Source of the DNA: Lachnospiraceae bacterium UBA7196 | GTDB taxonomy: Bacteria; Bacillota; Clostridia; Lachnospirales; Lachnospiraceae | Length of the DNA: 64,000 nucleotides | Direction: 5' to 3' | NCBI GenBank assembly: GCA_002490835.1 | Contig: DKUU01000021.1 | Span: forward strand, 1 to 64,000 | Shown here: piece by piece, positions 1 through 8,578 of the stretch | How the letters are laid out: each line of letters opens with the position of its first letter | Numbering within the stretch: the stretch's first letter is position 1 | The notes under the pieces: model-generated | The model's input: the letters and a program-made list of their open reading frames with translations, nothing else | Told to the model about the DNA's origin: nothing | Databases searched by the model: none | Program-made: the position numbers and the translations under genes

Positions 1-46
1 TTGTCCCCCTGCATAGCAGGGGGGGTTATTAAAGACTGTTACACAA
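1..46. repeat. IS-end-like repeat, left copy (window edge)
   Basis: A hairpin (ccccctgc, 3-nt loop, gcaggggg) is followed by a tail ending in acacaataa. The same arrangement recurs at 2815-2869, just upstream of the broken IS200-type transposase. I infer that the window begins inside the end of another copy of that element. The rest would lie outside the window. Confidence 0.5.
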
Positions 47-47
47 T

Positions 48-86
48 AATTAACGAGAGATACAGCACCTGCATCTCTCGTTAATT
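48..86. terminator. Hairpin, probable bidirectional terminator
   Basis: Perfect 13-bp arms (aattaacgagaga / tctctcgttaatt) around a 13-nt loop, followed on the plus strand by a pyrimidine-rich stretch. It lies downstream of the sigma/anti-sigma pair read on the minus strand. Nothing else is recognisable in 87-238. Confidence 0.5.
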
Positions 87-238
87 TCCCCTTTTGCTCC
101 ATATCACCGATATAGTTTTAGTCTTACTGTTCTTCTGCACCTTATTTTTTTGCATGAAATATAACTATGTGCTAAAAATATTTCTGCTACTCAAAAAACA
201 TATACCGAGTTGCAGATTACAGCCTACAATTAGACATT

Positions 239-1420
239 TCAATTATCACTAATCACTTTCCCTGTTTCAATGTCTAACTCAATTAAATGATCTTCAATTT
301 CTTCGCCTAAGCGTTCATATAATCCATGTTCTTTGACCCTTTCCAGATTATCTGTAAATCGCTCGAACGAAGAAATCCAAATCCTACAAGGGTATGTTTC
401 TCCATATCGATAGCTAAACCACAAATCTTTTCCCTTATCATCTACAAATATATAAGCATACTTATCATTTTGAAGATATCCTTCAGGAATAGACTGACAG
501 TAGAACCATGCCGAAACATCAGTCCATTCATCACCGCACATCATAGCATGCGCCTTTCTTGCAGATTTATAATTCTGTGTCTCATCAATCGGTTTCATGC
601 AATCTGTGCCTTCATATGTTTCCATTTCCTCTGACTCATATTCCTCCATCCAAAAGTCACTGGGCGAAATAGAAAAGCTTAGCATTTTGGTATCAGTCTG
701 ATAGCTATACTCAATAATTGCGTCGTCATACACTTTCTCTATATGCAAATTGGTCAGCTCCGAATCATTGATCCCCAGTACCATCAGGCATGCCTGAATG
801 AATTCTTTATGTTCTTCAGGTACTTCCAAATCGGTAATATCATAATTATTTTCATTTTCTTCTGATACATGGTTTTCCAGCGCATACTGTGCCTGGAGAC
901 TGTAATCCCGTTTGTAAGAAAAATCAATGTACTGTCTTAACTCTTCATCCGTTAACTCTCTGGAATCCGGCAGGATAAACATCCCTGTATCACGATTATA
1001 ATAAAAATCCACATCTGTCTGTTCATTTCCCGACACTATAAGGATTTCTGCATCCGGAAAAATACCAATTTTATATTCTTCCTTTAAGGATTTCATACGC
1101 ACTCTTTCTTCTTCCGAAAATGGTCTGGAAAACAAATCCGCCTGTATATCTAACGCATTGATCGTATCAGCCAAATCCTGTACTTCTTCCTGAGGCATAG
1201 CCTGCATGCGCTCTGTAACAAAGGGCAGCTTTGCTGCCACCGGCACAGAAATTAAAAGAGTCAGGATACAGGCAGCTGCAAAGATATATTTTATCTGAAA
1301 TCCGTTACCCCTTTTTTTCACCGAACCCGAACCTTCACTATCCATCGAAAAATGAATATCTCCATTATATTCGGGCATTTCATCAATTAACTTCTTTAAA
1401 TATTTTTCTGTTTTTTTCAT
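239..1420 (-). CDS. Membrane protein paired with ECF sigma factor (putative anti-sigma)
   Basis: A 393-aa protein with a short charged cytoplasmic N-terminus (about 45 residues), one membrane segment at about residues 45-64, and a long acidic extracytoplasmic domain. This is the topology of many anti-sigma factors. Its ATG overlaps the stop of the ECF sigma gene by one base (TAATG), so translation is probably coupled. There is no HxxxCxxC zinc motif, so it is not a classical ZAS-type anti-sigma. The role as negative regulator of the upstream sigma factor is inferred from position and topology. The extracellular domain is not recognised. Confidence 0.7.
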   Translation of the reverse strand: MKKTEKYLKKLIDEMPEYNGDIHFSMDSEGSGSVKKRGNGFQIKYIFAAACILTLLISVPVAAKLPFVTERMQAMPQEEVQDLADTINALDIQADLFSRPFSEEERVRMKSLKEEYKIGIFPDAEILIVSGNEQTDVDFYYNRDTGMFILPDSRELTDEELRQYIDFSYKRDYSLQAQYALENHVSEENENNYDITDLEVPEEHKEFIQACLMVLGINDSELTNLHIEKVYDDAIIEYSYQTDTKMLSFSISPSDFWMEEYESEEMETYEGTDCMKPIDETQNYKSARKAHAMMCGDEWTDVSAWFYCQSIPEGYLQNDKYAYIFVDDKGKDLWFSYRYGETYPCRIWISSFERFTDNLERVKEHGLYERLGEEIEDHLIELDIETGKVISDN

Positions 1421-1926
1421 TAATGCTCCTCCATTTCATGCGCTATCCTTTTAATTGCTCTTTCATATCTTTTTTTAACAGCACTGACACTCATGTTTAA
1501 TATATGAGCAATTTCACGGTGCTTCAACTCGCTTATCAAGTGTAAGCTTAAAATCTGCCTATCCAGTTCATTCAGCGGTTCCATAAGCTGCAAAAAGCCT
1601 ATATCATTATCACAATTTTTTACTGAATCAGGCGCTCCCCTGTAACCTGTTATTTCTTCTTGAATGATTTCCTTTTTTCTCTTCCTTAGTATATCAATGG
1701 CAATATTATGCGCTATTGTCATAATCCATTCCCGCTCACTGTTTCTGAATTGGTAAGATTTTGCATTTTGCTGTACTCTTAAAAATGTTTCCTGCACTAC
1801 ATCTTCTGAGAGAAATCTGTCCCCTAAAATAGCCAGAGCCATGCGAAATACCTTTTCTTTATATAAAAGAAACAATTCCTCCAATGCCTTATTTTCGCCC
1901 TTGGTAATCCGTTTAATTTTGTCCAT
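1420..1926 (-). CDS. ECF-family RNA polymerase sigma factor
   Basis: A 168-aa sigma-70 family protein. Region 2 includes the LSEDVVQETFLRV core-binding segment and an IAHNIAIDILRKRKKE helix. Region 4 has LNELDRQILSLHLISELKHREIA followed by a helix-turn-helix ending MSVSAVKKRYERA. The ATG at 1926 is chosen over an upstream GTG because the AGGGGG ribosome site lies too close to that GTG. It is first in a two-gene unit with the membrane protein downstream, the usual arrangement for an ECF factor under control of its cognate regulator. Stimulus and targets are unknown. The upstream region is very AT-rich and shows no clear promoter. Confidence 0.9.
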   Translation of the reverse strand: MDKIKRITKGENKALEELFLLYKEKVFRMALAILGDRFLSEDVVQETFLRVQQNAKSYQFRNSEREWIMTIAHNIAIDILRKRKKEIIQEEITGYRGAPDSVKNCDNDIGFLQLMEPLNELDRQILSLHLISELKHREIAHILNMSVSAVKKRYERAIKRIAHEMEEH

Positions 1927-2040
1927 TGTACTATGTATCACCCCCTATATACAATAAACGTTTATAATTAATAAAAAGAGACATTTTATTTTAAAAAATA
2001 AAAATAACCTCAATTGTCTTAATTGCCAAACTAAAAAATA

Positions 2041-2258
2041 AAAAATAAAGTCAGAACTACTGGCTTAGCCGGTAGCCTGTTCTGCCCCTATAAGGGGCTG
2101 TTACCTGCTTGCGCCCGAAAGGCGCACTGACGGTCTGCCAACTGCACCACATTTTCAGCTGCCCCTTTCAGGGGCTTCCTCAGTGCTTCCTTATTCCGGC
2201 GCAACCCCGTATGGAGCCTGCTGGTTTGCTTTGACTTCCTATTGCCACTCCAAGTGGC
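2041..2258. repeat. Hairpin-rich IS200/IS605 right-end region
   Basis: A non-coding stretch next to the transposase stop codon. It holds several short palindromes: cccctataagggg, cgcccgaaaggcgc, cccctttcagggg and gccactccaagtggc. IS200/IS605 elements have subterminal hairpins instead of inverted repeats, so this probably is the 3' end of the element. The exact boundary cannot be fixed from one copy. Confidence 0.45.
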
Positions 2259-2734
2259 TTATTTCTTGTTTTTCTTTACCGGCTCACCCATAAATTGGTC
2301 GATATACTCTACTAATGACATCTGGTCGTATTCCAAATCTTCTTTCAGTTGATTCTGAATATACGTTTTGATCGCAGCTGTGTTCTTACCCACTGTATCT
2401 ACATAATATCCTCTGCACCAGAAATGCCTGTTTCCATACTTATATTTCAGGTTCGCATGTTTCTTGAATATCATAAGGGAGCTTTTTCCTTTCAGATATC
2501 CTACTATTTCTGATACCAAATATTTGGGCGGTATCCTTACCAGCATATGTATATGATCCGGACATCACTCTGCCTCTATGATCTCTATTCCCTTCCTGCG
2601 GCATAATGATCCCAATATCTGTCCTACATCAGCTTTGATATCTTTGTATATCGCCTGTCTACAGTATTTTGGTGCAAAAACTATATGGTATTTCATTCCC
2701 ATTTTGTATGGGCTAAACTATTGGTTGTGTCCAT
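2259..2734 (-). pseudogene. tnpA: IS200/IS605-type Y1 transposase (TnpA), two disabling lesions
   Basis: Read from the ATG at 2734 (behind AGGAGGTG), the protein begins MDTTNSLAHTKW and is knocked out of frame within about 13 codons by a missing base. Frame-corrected, it continues KYHIVFAPKY, the family N-terminus. An in-frame TGA then replaces the codon just before CPDHIHM, which contains the HUH metal motif. The remaining 95 residues are intact and include the candidate catalytic tyrosine in KTYIQNQ. The family cuts and pastes single-stranded DNA through a tyrosine intermediate. With a frameshift and a nonsense codon this copy cannot make full-length enzyme. No tnpB is present. Confidence 0.88.
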
Positions 2735-2814
2735 CTTGGGCACCTCCTGTGTTGTATTTTTGTGATTTGCGGACCTACTTTTATACTAGCACAGGAGTTT
2801 CTTTTATCTAAAGA

Positions 2815-2869
2815 TATGCCCTCCCCCCCCGCATAGCAAGGGTTTATTTCTTACTGTGACACAATAAAA
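2815..2869. repeat. IS-end-like repeat, second copy
   Basis: Shares with positions 1-46 the order C-run, gcatagca, G-run, T-rich spacer, actgt-acacaataa. It lies about 80 bp upstream of the transposase start, where the left end of an IS200-type element is expected. The hairpin arms are less perfect than in the first copy. Confidence 0.5.
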
Positions 2870-2952
2870 ATAAAATAAATAAATTAAATTTTATTTATTT
2901 CCTATTATTTTTAATGTGACCAAAATAAAAAACTTATTAAATATATACAACA

Positions 2953-3002
2953 AAGAGGAGGATAATTTATAAGTATATACATATAAATTATCTCCTCCTC
3001 TT
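2953..3002. other. Long AT-rich hairpin
   Basis: Near-perfect inverted repeat: aagaggagg followed by ataatttata, a short loop, then tataaattat followed by ctcctcctctt, with a two-base bulge. It is not followed by a clear T tract, so a terminator role is uncertain. The surrounding 2870-2952 is AT-rich with no gene. Confidence 0.5.
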
Positions 3003-3004
3003 AA

Positions 3005-3222
3005 TATTCTATATAAATAGGCGTTTGCGAAACGCCAGAACCCGCATAATCACGGGATCCTTTACCAACTTTATAAAGCATAAGGCTTATTAAAGTGCGC
3101 CTGAACTCAGAAGGTATCCCTGTTTCATCTTAGAATCCGTGCTCTGCACGAATTCTTCCTTGTTTTGGTTCAAGATTGCGAACGAGCTTAGCGGGTTTCG
3201 CAATTACCTATTCTATATAAAT
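3005..3222. repeat. 190-bp hairpin-rich segment flanked by 14-bp direct repeats
   Basis: The 14-mer tattctatataaat occurs at 3005-3018 and exactly again at 3209-3222. The segment between contains several hairpins (gcgttt-gcg-aaacgc; cccg..cggg; cgtgc-tct-gcacg; ttgcgaa..ttcgcaa) and no credible gene. The layout resembles a small non-autonomous insertion with a target duplication, but no second copy is in the window. Confidence 0.4.
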
Positions 3223-3304
3223 CTATTGCTTAGGAATAAATTTGTGCAATAGTCAAAAGACATTTTACTTATCATCGGCAAATCGCGTACCTCTCATTTC
3301 AATA

Positions 3305-3766
3305 TTAACAATATGGATGTATTTCAATATATTCTGCATAAACATAACCCTTTGTTGTTGTGTCATCTCTTGTAACGTAAATCCAATGCCCATCATCATT
3401 ATCTACGAAATTATGAACAGTTACCATTTCATCAAAATACATCAGCTCCAAAACTGTAGCCTTTAATGATGGTTGAGAACGCAAACGAACTCCATCTGCA
3501 GTTACAAAACCATAAATTTCATTTCTTCTTACAGAAAAATGCCCATATGCATCGCCGGATTCCTCATCAACCCCTGTGATTACTAATAAAACTTCATAAT
3601 CAGCATTTTCTTCAACAACAATCGTAGCTTGTACCATTTCATCTGAAACTCGCTCATGTTTACAGTCATCTCTCTCTTGAGCGTTTGCCGGAATATACTG
3701 TCCGCATACAATACTTAGTGCTAGCGACATACATACTATCGCTTTTGTAATTTTTTTAATTCTCAT
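3305..3766 (-). CDS. Secreted SH3-domain protein
   Basis: Start set at the ATG at 3766 (MRIKKITKA), directly behind GGAGGTAACC. An upstream in-frame ATG lacks such a site. Residues 1 to about 29 form a signal peptide with likely cleavage after ANA. The C-terminal half is an SH3b-type domain (GFVTADGVRLRSQPS, then GHWIYV and GYVYAEYI), a fold that often binds peptidoglycan or peptides. The protein is exported and probably acts at the cell surface. It lies downstream of, and on the same strand as, the AgrC/AgrA-type pair, with 134 bp between, so it may be a target or partner of that system. That link is inference. Confidence 0.8.
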   Translation of the reverse strand: MRIKKITKAIVCMSLALSIVCGQYIPANAQERDDCKHERVSDEMVQATIVVEENADYEVLLVITGVDEESGDAYGHFSVRRNEIYGFVTADGVRLRSQPSLKATVLELMYFDEMVTVHNFVDNDDGHWIYVTRDDTTTKGYVYAEYIEIHPYC

Positions 3767-3900
3767 ATGGTTACCTCCATGAATATAATTTTTTAATACT
3801 ATATAATAAAAAAAATTTATATTCAACAATATATTATTAATGTACAATATTTTGTCACGACGTACAATTTCAAGTAACTTAATCTTCCGTCTCTTTCATT

Positions 3901-5199
3901 TTAATCGTCAATTCTATTTAGAACAATATCACATATAAGCAACTTATCAGAACATTTATATATGATGCTACCCATATATGTGTTTACGCATTTTTGTATA
4001 TTGAGTAGTCCTATACAAGGATTCTTCTTTTTGGAAGTATCTATCATATTATTTTTTGTTGGAATTGCATTCACAATGCTATTTTCTATCCTAATGGAAA
4101 TCATTTCGTTATGTTCCTTGATGATAATCCCAACATAACGGTTTTCATCACTATCTTTACATGCTGCCATTGCATTATCAATTAAGTTCCCAAATAATGT
4201 AGTCAAGTCTATGGGCTTTATAAAATTAATGTCCGCATCTGATATATCTATTTTGAAATTTATGTCATGCTTTTGCGCTATTCTTTTCTTATCTGAAAGC
4301 AGACAATCTAAAATCGGATTATTTATGTATTGATATGGCAAAAGCGGCTTTAACATTTCCTTTATCTGCTTTGAATAATTAATAGCTTCCTCTCTTATAT
4401 CCGTCTGATACAGTTCTTCTATCATCTTCATATGCTTATCAACATCATGCAGAATAGATACTGCCTGATTATATTTTTCAATCTGCATCTCATAGTTTTC
4501 GTACTGAAGCTTTTCCTGTTGCTGCATCATTTCCACTTTCAGCTTGTAATAATTCCTTTCATCTAAATATTTGATAAAATGCAAAAAATACATATTCGCA
4601 AGTATCGTAAATCCCATAATAATAGTTAATATAATTGGTTTTGTGTCCAAAGCAATAACTGACACAATCAAGAAATTTACCATGCTGTAAACAAACATTA
4701 TTAAATATAATCCATAATGCTTTTTTGTAACAAGCTGGCTTTTTCCCCAAATCCTGCTAACTACAATGTAATACAAGAATATCAAAACAAGCTTAGAAAA
4801 CATTGTTTCTATACTCTTTTGGACGGTTATACTTGAAGGCATCAAATTTAAACCATTCAGCAAGGTATCTATTAAAAATACGCCGAATCCTTCACCTATA
4901 ACAAAAGCCGCAAAAAGTACTTCAGCTTCAAAAACCCTTAAAATCTTTTTCGTAGTTTCTTCATAATAGAAAAAGTAACTTATAATTCCAAACATGATAA
5001 TATTTGTCACTGCATTCAATGTAGCATTCATGCACATATTCACTAGCATGACAATGCATACGCTAACACTATATACAACAAGATATACTCGTTTGCTATT
5101 AAACATTGCCACGAATCTATCATTTAAAAACTGGTACAAAATATAAAAGATAATTGCACATGAAACAAACGAACAAATCATTAAAATTAATAAATCCAT
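3901..5199 (-). CDS. AgrC-like sensor histidine kinase (HPK10 type)
   Basis: A 432-aa membrane kinase. Residues 1 to about 205 contain six or seven hydrophobic segments. A coiled stretch follows (EKLQYENYEMQIEKYNQ), then the phosphoacceptor region SILHDVDKHMK and an ATPase domain with the N-box LFGNLIDNAMAAC and a late GLLNIQKCVN segment. This matches peptide-sensing kinases such as AgrC. The start lies 4 bp after the stop of the LytTR regulator, so the two are co-transcribed. The usual partners AgrB and AgrD are not seen nearby, so the ligand is unknown. Confidence 0.88.
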   Translation of the reverse strand: MDLLILMICSFVSCAIIFYILYQFLNDRFVAMFNSKRVYLVVYSVSVCIVMLVNMCMNATLNAVTNIIMFGIISYFFYYEETTKKILRVFEAEVLFAAFVIGEGFGVFLIDTLLNGLNLMPSSITVQKSIETMFSKLVLIFLYYIVVSRIWGKSQLVTKKHYGLYLIMFVYSMVNFLIVSVIALDTKPIILTIIMGFTILANMYFLHFIKYLDERNYYKLKVEMMQQQEKLQYENYEMQIEKYNQAVSILHDVDKHMKMIEELYQTDIREEAINYSKQIKEMLKPLLPYQYINNPILDCLLSDKKRIAQKHDINFKIDISDADINFIKPIDLTTLFGNLIDNAMAACKDSDENRYVGIIIKEHNEMISIRIENSIVNAIPTKNNMIDTSKKKNPCIGLLNIQKCVNTYMGSIIYKCSDKLLICDIVLNRIDD

Positions 5200-5202
5200 A
5201 TC

Positions 5203-5952
5203 TTATTGAAATGAATCATGCAAATATTCATTCATCCTTTCTTTAAATTCTTTGACTCTCCTTTGTGACAGAGGAACCTTTCCCCCAGTATCCAGCAGAA
5301 TGTCATACATTTTAATCCGCATAACTCTCTCCAGATTAACCAGTATTCCACGGCAACACATTTCAAAACCCAGAGGCTTCATTTTTTCTTCAAGCTTGTT
5401 CATAGTCCCGGTATATATGTACTCCGTTGATCTTGTCACAATCTTTATTTCTTTCTGCATTTTTATATATTCAAAATACACAATCTCTTTGACAGGGATT
5501 GATAAGATTGACTTCACTGTATCTTTCCCATCAAGATTATACCGAACATTATGGAAATCCATCAAAAGTTCCTGCATACCCTCACTGTCTTCAAAAAACT
5601 CCTTAATCTGCTCCTCGACAGCTACAGCTTTTAAAGGTTTCTCCAAAAATGCGAATGCGTGAGTCCGGTTCATTGCCGCCTTGCAGTATTGCCCGTAATT
5701 TGTCTGAAAAATGATTTTTGTTGTACGGTTTTTTCTGTGTATATGTTTGCCAACTTCTATCCCATCTTCTCCATTCATTACGATATCCAGAAAAATCATA
5801 TGGAAAAGCGTTGCGGCCTGCAGTAAGCTCTCGCCTGATTCATATTCCTGAATATCATAGTTCATGGAATATTTATCCATAATTTCTTTAAGTATGGATC
5901 TCAAATGCACAATATCTTTTCTCTCGTCATCACAAATCGCTATGGTTAGCAT
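5203..5952 (-). CDS. AgrA-like LytTR response regulator
   Basis: A 249-aa protein with an N-terminal receiver domain (acidic pair CDDE at 8-9, phospho-acceptor Asp about 56 in FLDIVMN, conserved Lys in FLEKPLK) and a C-terminal LytTR DNA-binding domain (VKEIVYFEYIKMQ; CCRGILVNLERV). The ATG at 5952 is preferred to the one at 5958 because AGGGG lies about seven bases upstream of it. It is first in the operon with the kinase. LytTR domains bind direct repeats near promoters and commonly control peptide or surface functions. Confidence 0.9.
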   Translation of the reverse strand: MLTIAICDDERKDIVHLRSILKEIMDKYSMNYDIQEYESGESLLQAATLFHMIFLDIVMNGEDGIEVGKHIHRKNRTTKIIFQTNYGQYCKAAMNRTHAFAFLEKPLKAVAVEEQIKEFFEDSEGMQELLMDFHNVRYNLDGKDTVKSILSIPVKEIVYFEYIKMQKEIKIVTRSTEYIYTGTMNKLEEKMKPLGFEMCCRGILVNLERVMRIKMYDILLDTGGKVPLSQRRVKEFKERMNEYLHDSFQ

Positions 5953-6071
5953 AATCATTCCCCTATTACGGATTTACAGCATTTTTTTTAATTATACAAT
6001 AAAAAAAAACATAATTCCACATATATTTACATTATGCTAACCATGTAATAGAGATGTAAAGAAAACATCTC

Positions 6072-6107
6072 AAAAAGGCTCCCGGTTCCTGAAAACCGAG
6101 AGCCTTC
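6072..6107 (-). terminator. Rho-independent terminator
   Basis: The stem aaggctc-ccggtt / aaccga-gagcctt is followed on the minus strand by TTTTT. It ends transcripts arriving from the 6184-9625 cluster and separates them from the LytTR regulator gene. Confidence 0.8.
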
Positions 6108-6183
6108 ATCTTTAAATATTCAGGCCAAATGTATCAAATCCTCTTATCCATTCGCAGACTTATGCTTTTTCAACAGCATACAG

Positions 6184-7164
6184 TTAAAGCAATGCCGACC
6201 AGTAATAGAACATATTATTAATACTTCCAGCATTATTAGCATTTAATAAATTGAGCACCATGCTATTTTTACTGCCACCTGATGCATAATCCACAAGCAG
6301 ATTCTGCAGGCTTTCAAAGATATTTCTGGCACTATCCTGCTTATTCATTAATCGATCAAAAAGCGCCTGATAATCCTCCTTCAACCCCTTTTCCTCTTGA
6401 TCCGTATGTGTCACTTTACCAATTTGCTGGTACGCTTTCGTCCTCTCCTGAGACTGCTTTACATCTGCACTCACACCTGTTGCATTCGGTGCAGAAATAC
6501 TCTTCATACTCTCACTATACCAATCAATGCTGTTTCTGTGATTTGCAACTATTTTGCTATTATAATTCTCGTATTCCTTAATCAACTCTTTAAAGGAATC
6601 CCGCATATCCTCTGATACATAAGTATCTGCAAAATAATGTAAAGCATTAACCGAAGAAATCAGATCAAGTTTTGCCGCTTCATGGGACATACTATTATCC
6701 CAACGTCCTGCATCCAAGGGCCCCCTGATACTGTCCATACCAGCGGTAATATTTTTCAACATATCTTCCATTTTACCCGCCTGTTCATCATCCATATCTT
6801 TGAAAAAACCTTTGTCATAAAGGAATTTACTAAACACCAGATATTGCGTCGGCTCATTTTTGCTCAAATCTCCCCTATAGTCAAAAGGACTCCAAGGATT
6901 TTCCGCCTCCAGCTTTTCCTGCTCTGCCGCTTGTGCAGCTTTCCGTTCCGCAACCCATGACATAAACTCCTGCGAACCCAGAGAGAAATCGCAAGTAATC
7001 TGATCAGCATGAATACCCATATCCTCATAATCCTTTTTACGATCTTCCGTGCGTTCCACTCTCTTCGCACTCTGCGTTTCTGCCGACGCTTGATCTTTAC
7101 GACTATCAGTTTTCCTTTCCCTTACTCCTGCGTAATTCATTAAATTGATATCCATGCTGCTCAT
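6184..7164 (-). CDS. Hypothetical protein, 326 aa, no signal peptide
   Basis: Start MSSMDINLMN lies behind GGAGGGAAGG. The first about 50 residues are charged and low in complexity. Then comes a largely helical, acidic body with FMSWVAERKAAQAAEQEKLEAE and repeated amphipathic helices (MDDEQAGKMEDMLKNI; KELIKEYENYNSKIV). No membrane segment and no known motif are seen. It is last in a run of four minus-strand genes with a PPC-domain secreted protein, a frameshifted gene and a 159-aa protein, and is closed by the terminator at 6072. Function unknown; joint expression with those genes is likely. Confidence 0.7.
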   Translation of the reverse strand: MSSMDINLMNYAGVRERKTDSRKDQASAETQSAKRVERTEDRKKDYEDMGIHADQITCDFSLGSQEFMSWVAERKAAQAAEQEKLEAENPWSPFDYRGDLSKNEPTQYLVFSKFLYDKGFFKDMDDEQAGKMEDMLKNITAGMDSIRGPLDAGRWDNSMSHEAAKLDLISSVNALHYFADTYVSEDMRDSFKELIKEYENYNSKIVANHRNSIDWYSESMKSISAPNATGVSADVKQSQERTKAYQQIGKVTHTDQEEKGLKEDYQALFDRLMNKQDSARNIFESLQNLLVDYASGGSKNSMVLNLLNANNAGSINNMFYYWSALL

Positions 7165-7247
7165 ACAACCTTCCCTCCATACTTTTTGACAATTTTCTGT
7201 ATTATTCTACATACAGCTACCATCATATATAGGCCTTTTGCGGCATA

Positions 7248-8558
7248 TTAGAATTCATGCATAATTTGATATGCAAAATGATAGATTCGTGATATATTAG
7301 ACTTAATCGGCACGTTGTTACTGTAAAAAGTAATCGGCACAACATCATAGTGATGGTAAGAAACTCCGGAATCATACTCAAACTCTCCTACACCATTGCC
7401 TATAACCAACTTGATGCTGAAATTTCCATTACTATCAGTTGTTCCCGATGCAGATATTATTGCATTGTTTTTTACAGTTTCTACTCTAATTTCAATATTA
7501 GTATTCGGCATCGGATTTCCATTTGCATCATATGCAGTTCCAGTAACTACGGCCGATCCATCTATTCTCCAGAATTTTCCCTGTCCATAATCTATAAAAG
7601 CATCTCCAGCCTTAGTAACAACCACACTTGCTGCAGATTTAACAAAGCTGCCTGATAACGTATAAGTGGATGTATTATCGTCAGCATAAGTTGATGCAAG
7701 AACGCGAACATAGTAATTTCCTGCTGTTAATGAAACAGAAGCTGCGCGACCCTCCGGCAAATATCCGAGCCCTTTGCCCGAACCATTATATAGTTCCATT
7801 CTGTAATCATTGTTAGAAGAATTATTGTCACTTACTAATAATTTTACTGCCCCCGTTTCTGTTACAGTAAATTTAATATAGTCATTATCATATGCGTTAT
7901 CAATAGTCCCAGTCACATTAAAAGGAACTGATACAACTTTCGCCGAAGAAAAATCATCATCAATTTCTGCAGAGTCATATGTATTAGAATATCCAATTCC
8001 TAAACGAAAACTATGCTCGGCATCATACCCTGAATATCCGTTAACTACAACAAAATATACTCCTGAGTTAACCATCATTGCAATGTGTTCATTCGATGTT
8101 CCATTTTTTTGTGAACCATTTATATAATTCACAGTTCCGTCATCATCGTCACTATATCTATAAAGATATACATCATAATCAACGTTTTCAGATTCCGGAG
8201 TCGTCAAATCAATAGTCAATTTCCCTGCTTCTGACCAAAAGTAATACCATCTCTGCTGATTTTGCTCTGCTATCATATCAAATGACATCGAATTAACCGA
8301 AATCAATTCCGCATGATCAATATCCGTATTATCTACGGAGTAGGTAACAATGTCCAAATTCGGTGTGGCTTCTACGTCAATAATTTCAGGCATAACACCT
8401 TTATCCGACGCCTCATCTACTACTATTGAGCCAATACCATCAGTCAACAATTCTTCTTGAGACTCAGCTCCCGTTTCTTCGGCATTTACCGTAAGACACG
8501 TCATCCCAAAAAACATCATTGAAACTACCATCATTGCGCCAAAAAATCTTTTCCTCAT
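7248..8558 (-). CDS. Secreted protein with two PPC-like domains and a C-terminal beta domain
   Basis: 436 aa with a clear signal peptide (MRKRFFGAMMVVSMMFFGM, cleavage near VNA) and an AGGAGG site. Residues about 95-190 and 200-305 look like two bacterial pre-peptidase C-terminal (PPC) beta-sandwiches: each has the YYFWSEAGKLTIDLTTP or DYIKFTVTETGAVKLLV type opening and a GVYFVVV or GNYYVRV strand. After about 340 a carboxypeptidase-regulatory/Ig-like unit follows (GTAYDANGNPMPNTNIEI; TDSNGNFSI). No protease domain or LPXTG anchor is present. It is probably an extracellular binding or structural protein. Confidence 0.75.
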   Translation of the reverse strand: MRKRFFGAMMVVSMMFFGMTCLTVNAEETGAESQEELLTDGIGSIVVDEASDKGVMPEIIDVEATPNLDIVTYSVDNTDIDHAELISVNSMSFDMIAEQNQQRWYYFWSEAGKLTIDLTTPESENVDYDVYLYRYSDDDDGTVNYINGSQKNGTSNEHIAMMVNSGVYFVVVNGYSGYDAEHSFRLGIGYSNTYDSAEIDDDFSSAKVVSVPFNVTGTIDNAYDNDYIKFTVTETGAVKLLVSDNNSSNNDYRMELYNGSGKGLGYLPEGRAASVSLTAGNYYVRVLASTYADDNTSTYTLSGSFVKSAASVVVTKAGDAFIDYGQGKFWRIDGSAVVTGTAYDANGNPMPNTNIEIRVETVKNNAIISASGTTDSNGNFSIKLVIGNGVGEFEYDSGVSYHHYDVVPITFYSNNVPIKSNISRIYHFAYQIMHEF

Positions 8559-8578
8559 GATATTTCCTCCTGTACATT

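Noticed and set aside
2578..2811. 77-codon plus-strand frame
   Set aside because: Antisense to the N-terminal half of the broken transposase, which translates to clear family sequence on the minus strand.
5953..6183. Search for an AgrD-like peptide next to the AgrAC-type genes
   Set aside because: Only an 11-codon frame and a terminator are present; no Cys-containing peptide with a suitable start was found here or in 3848-3900.
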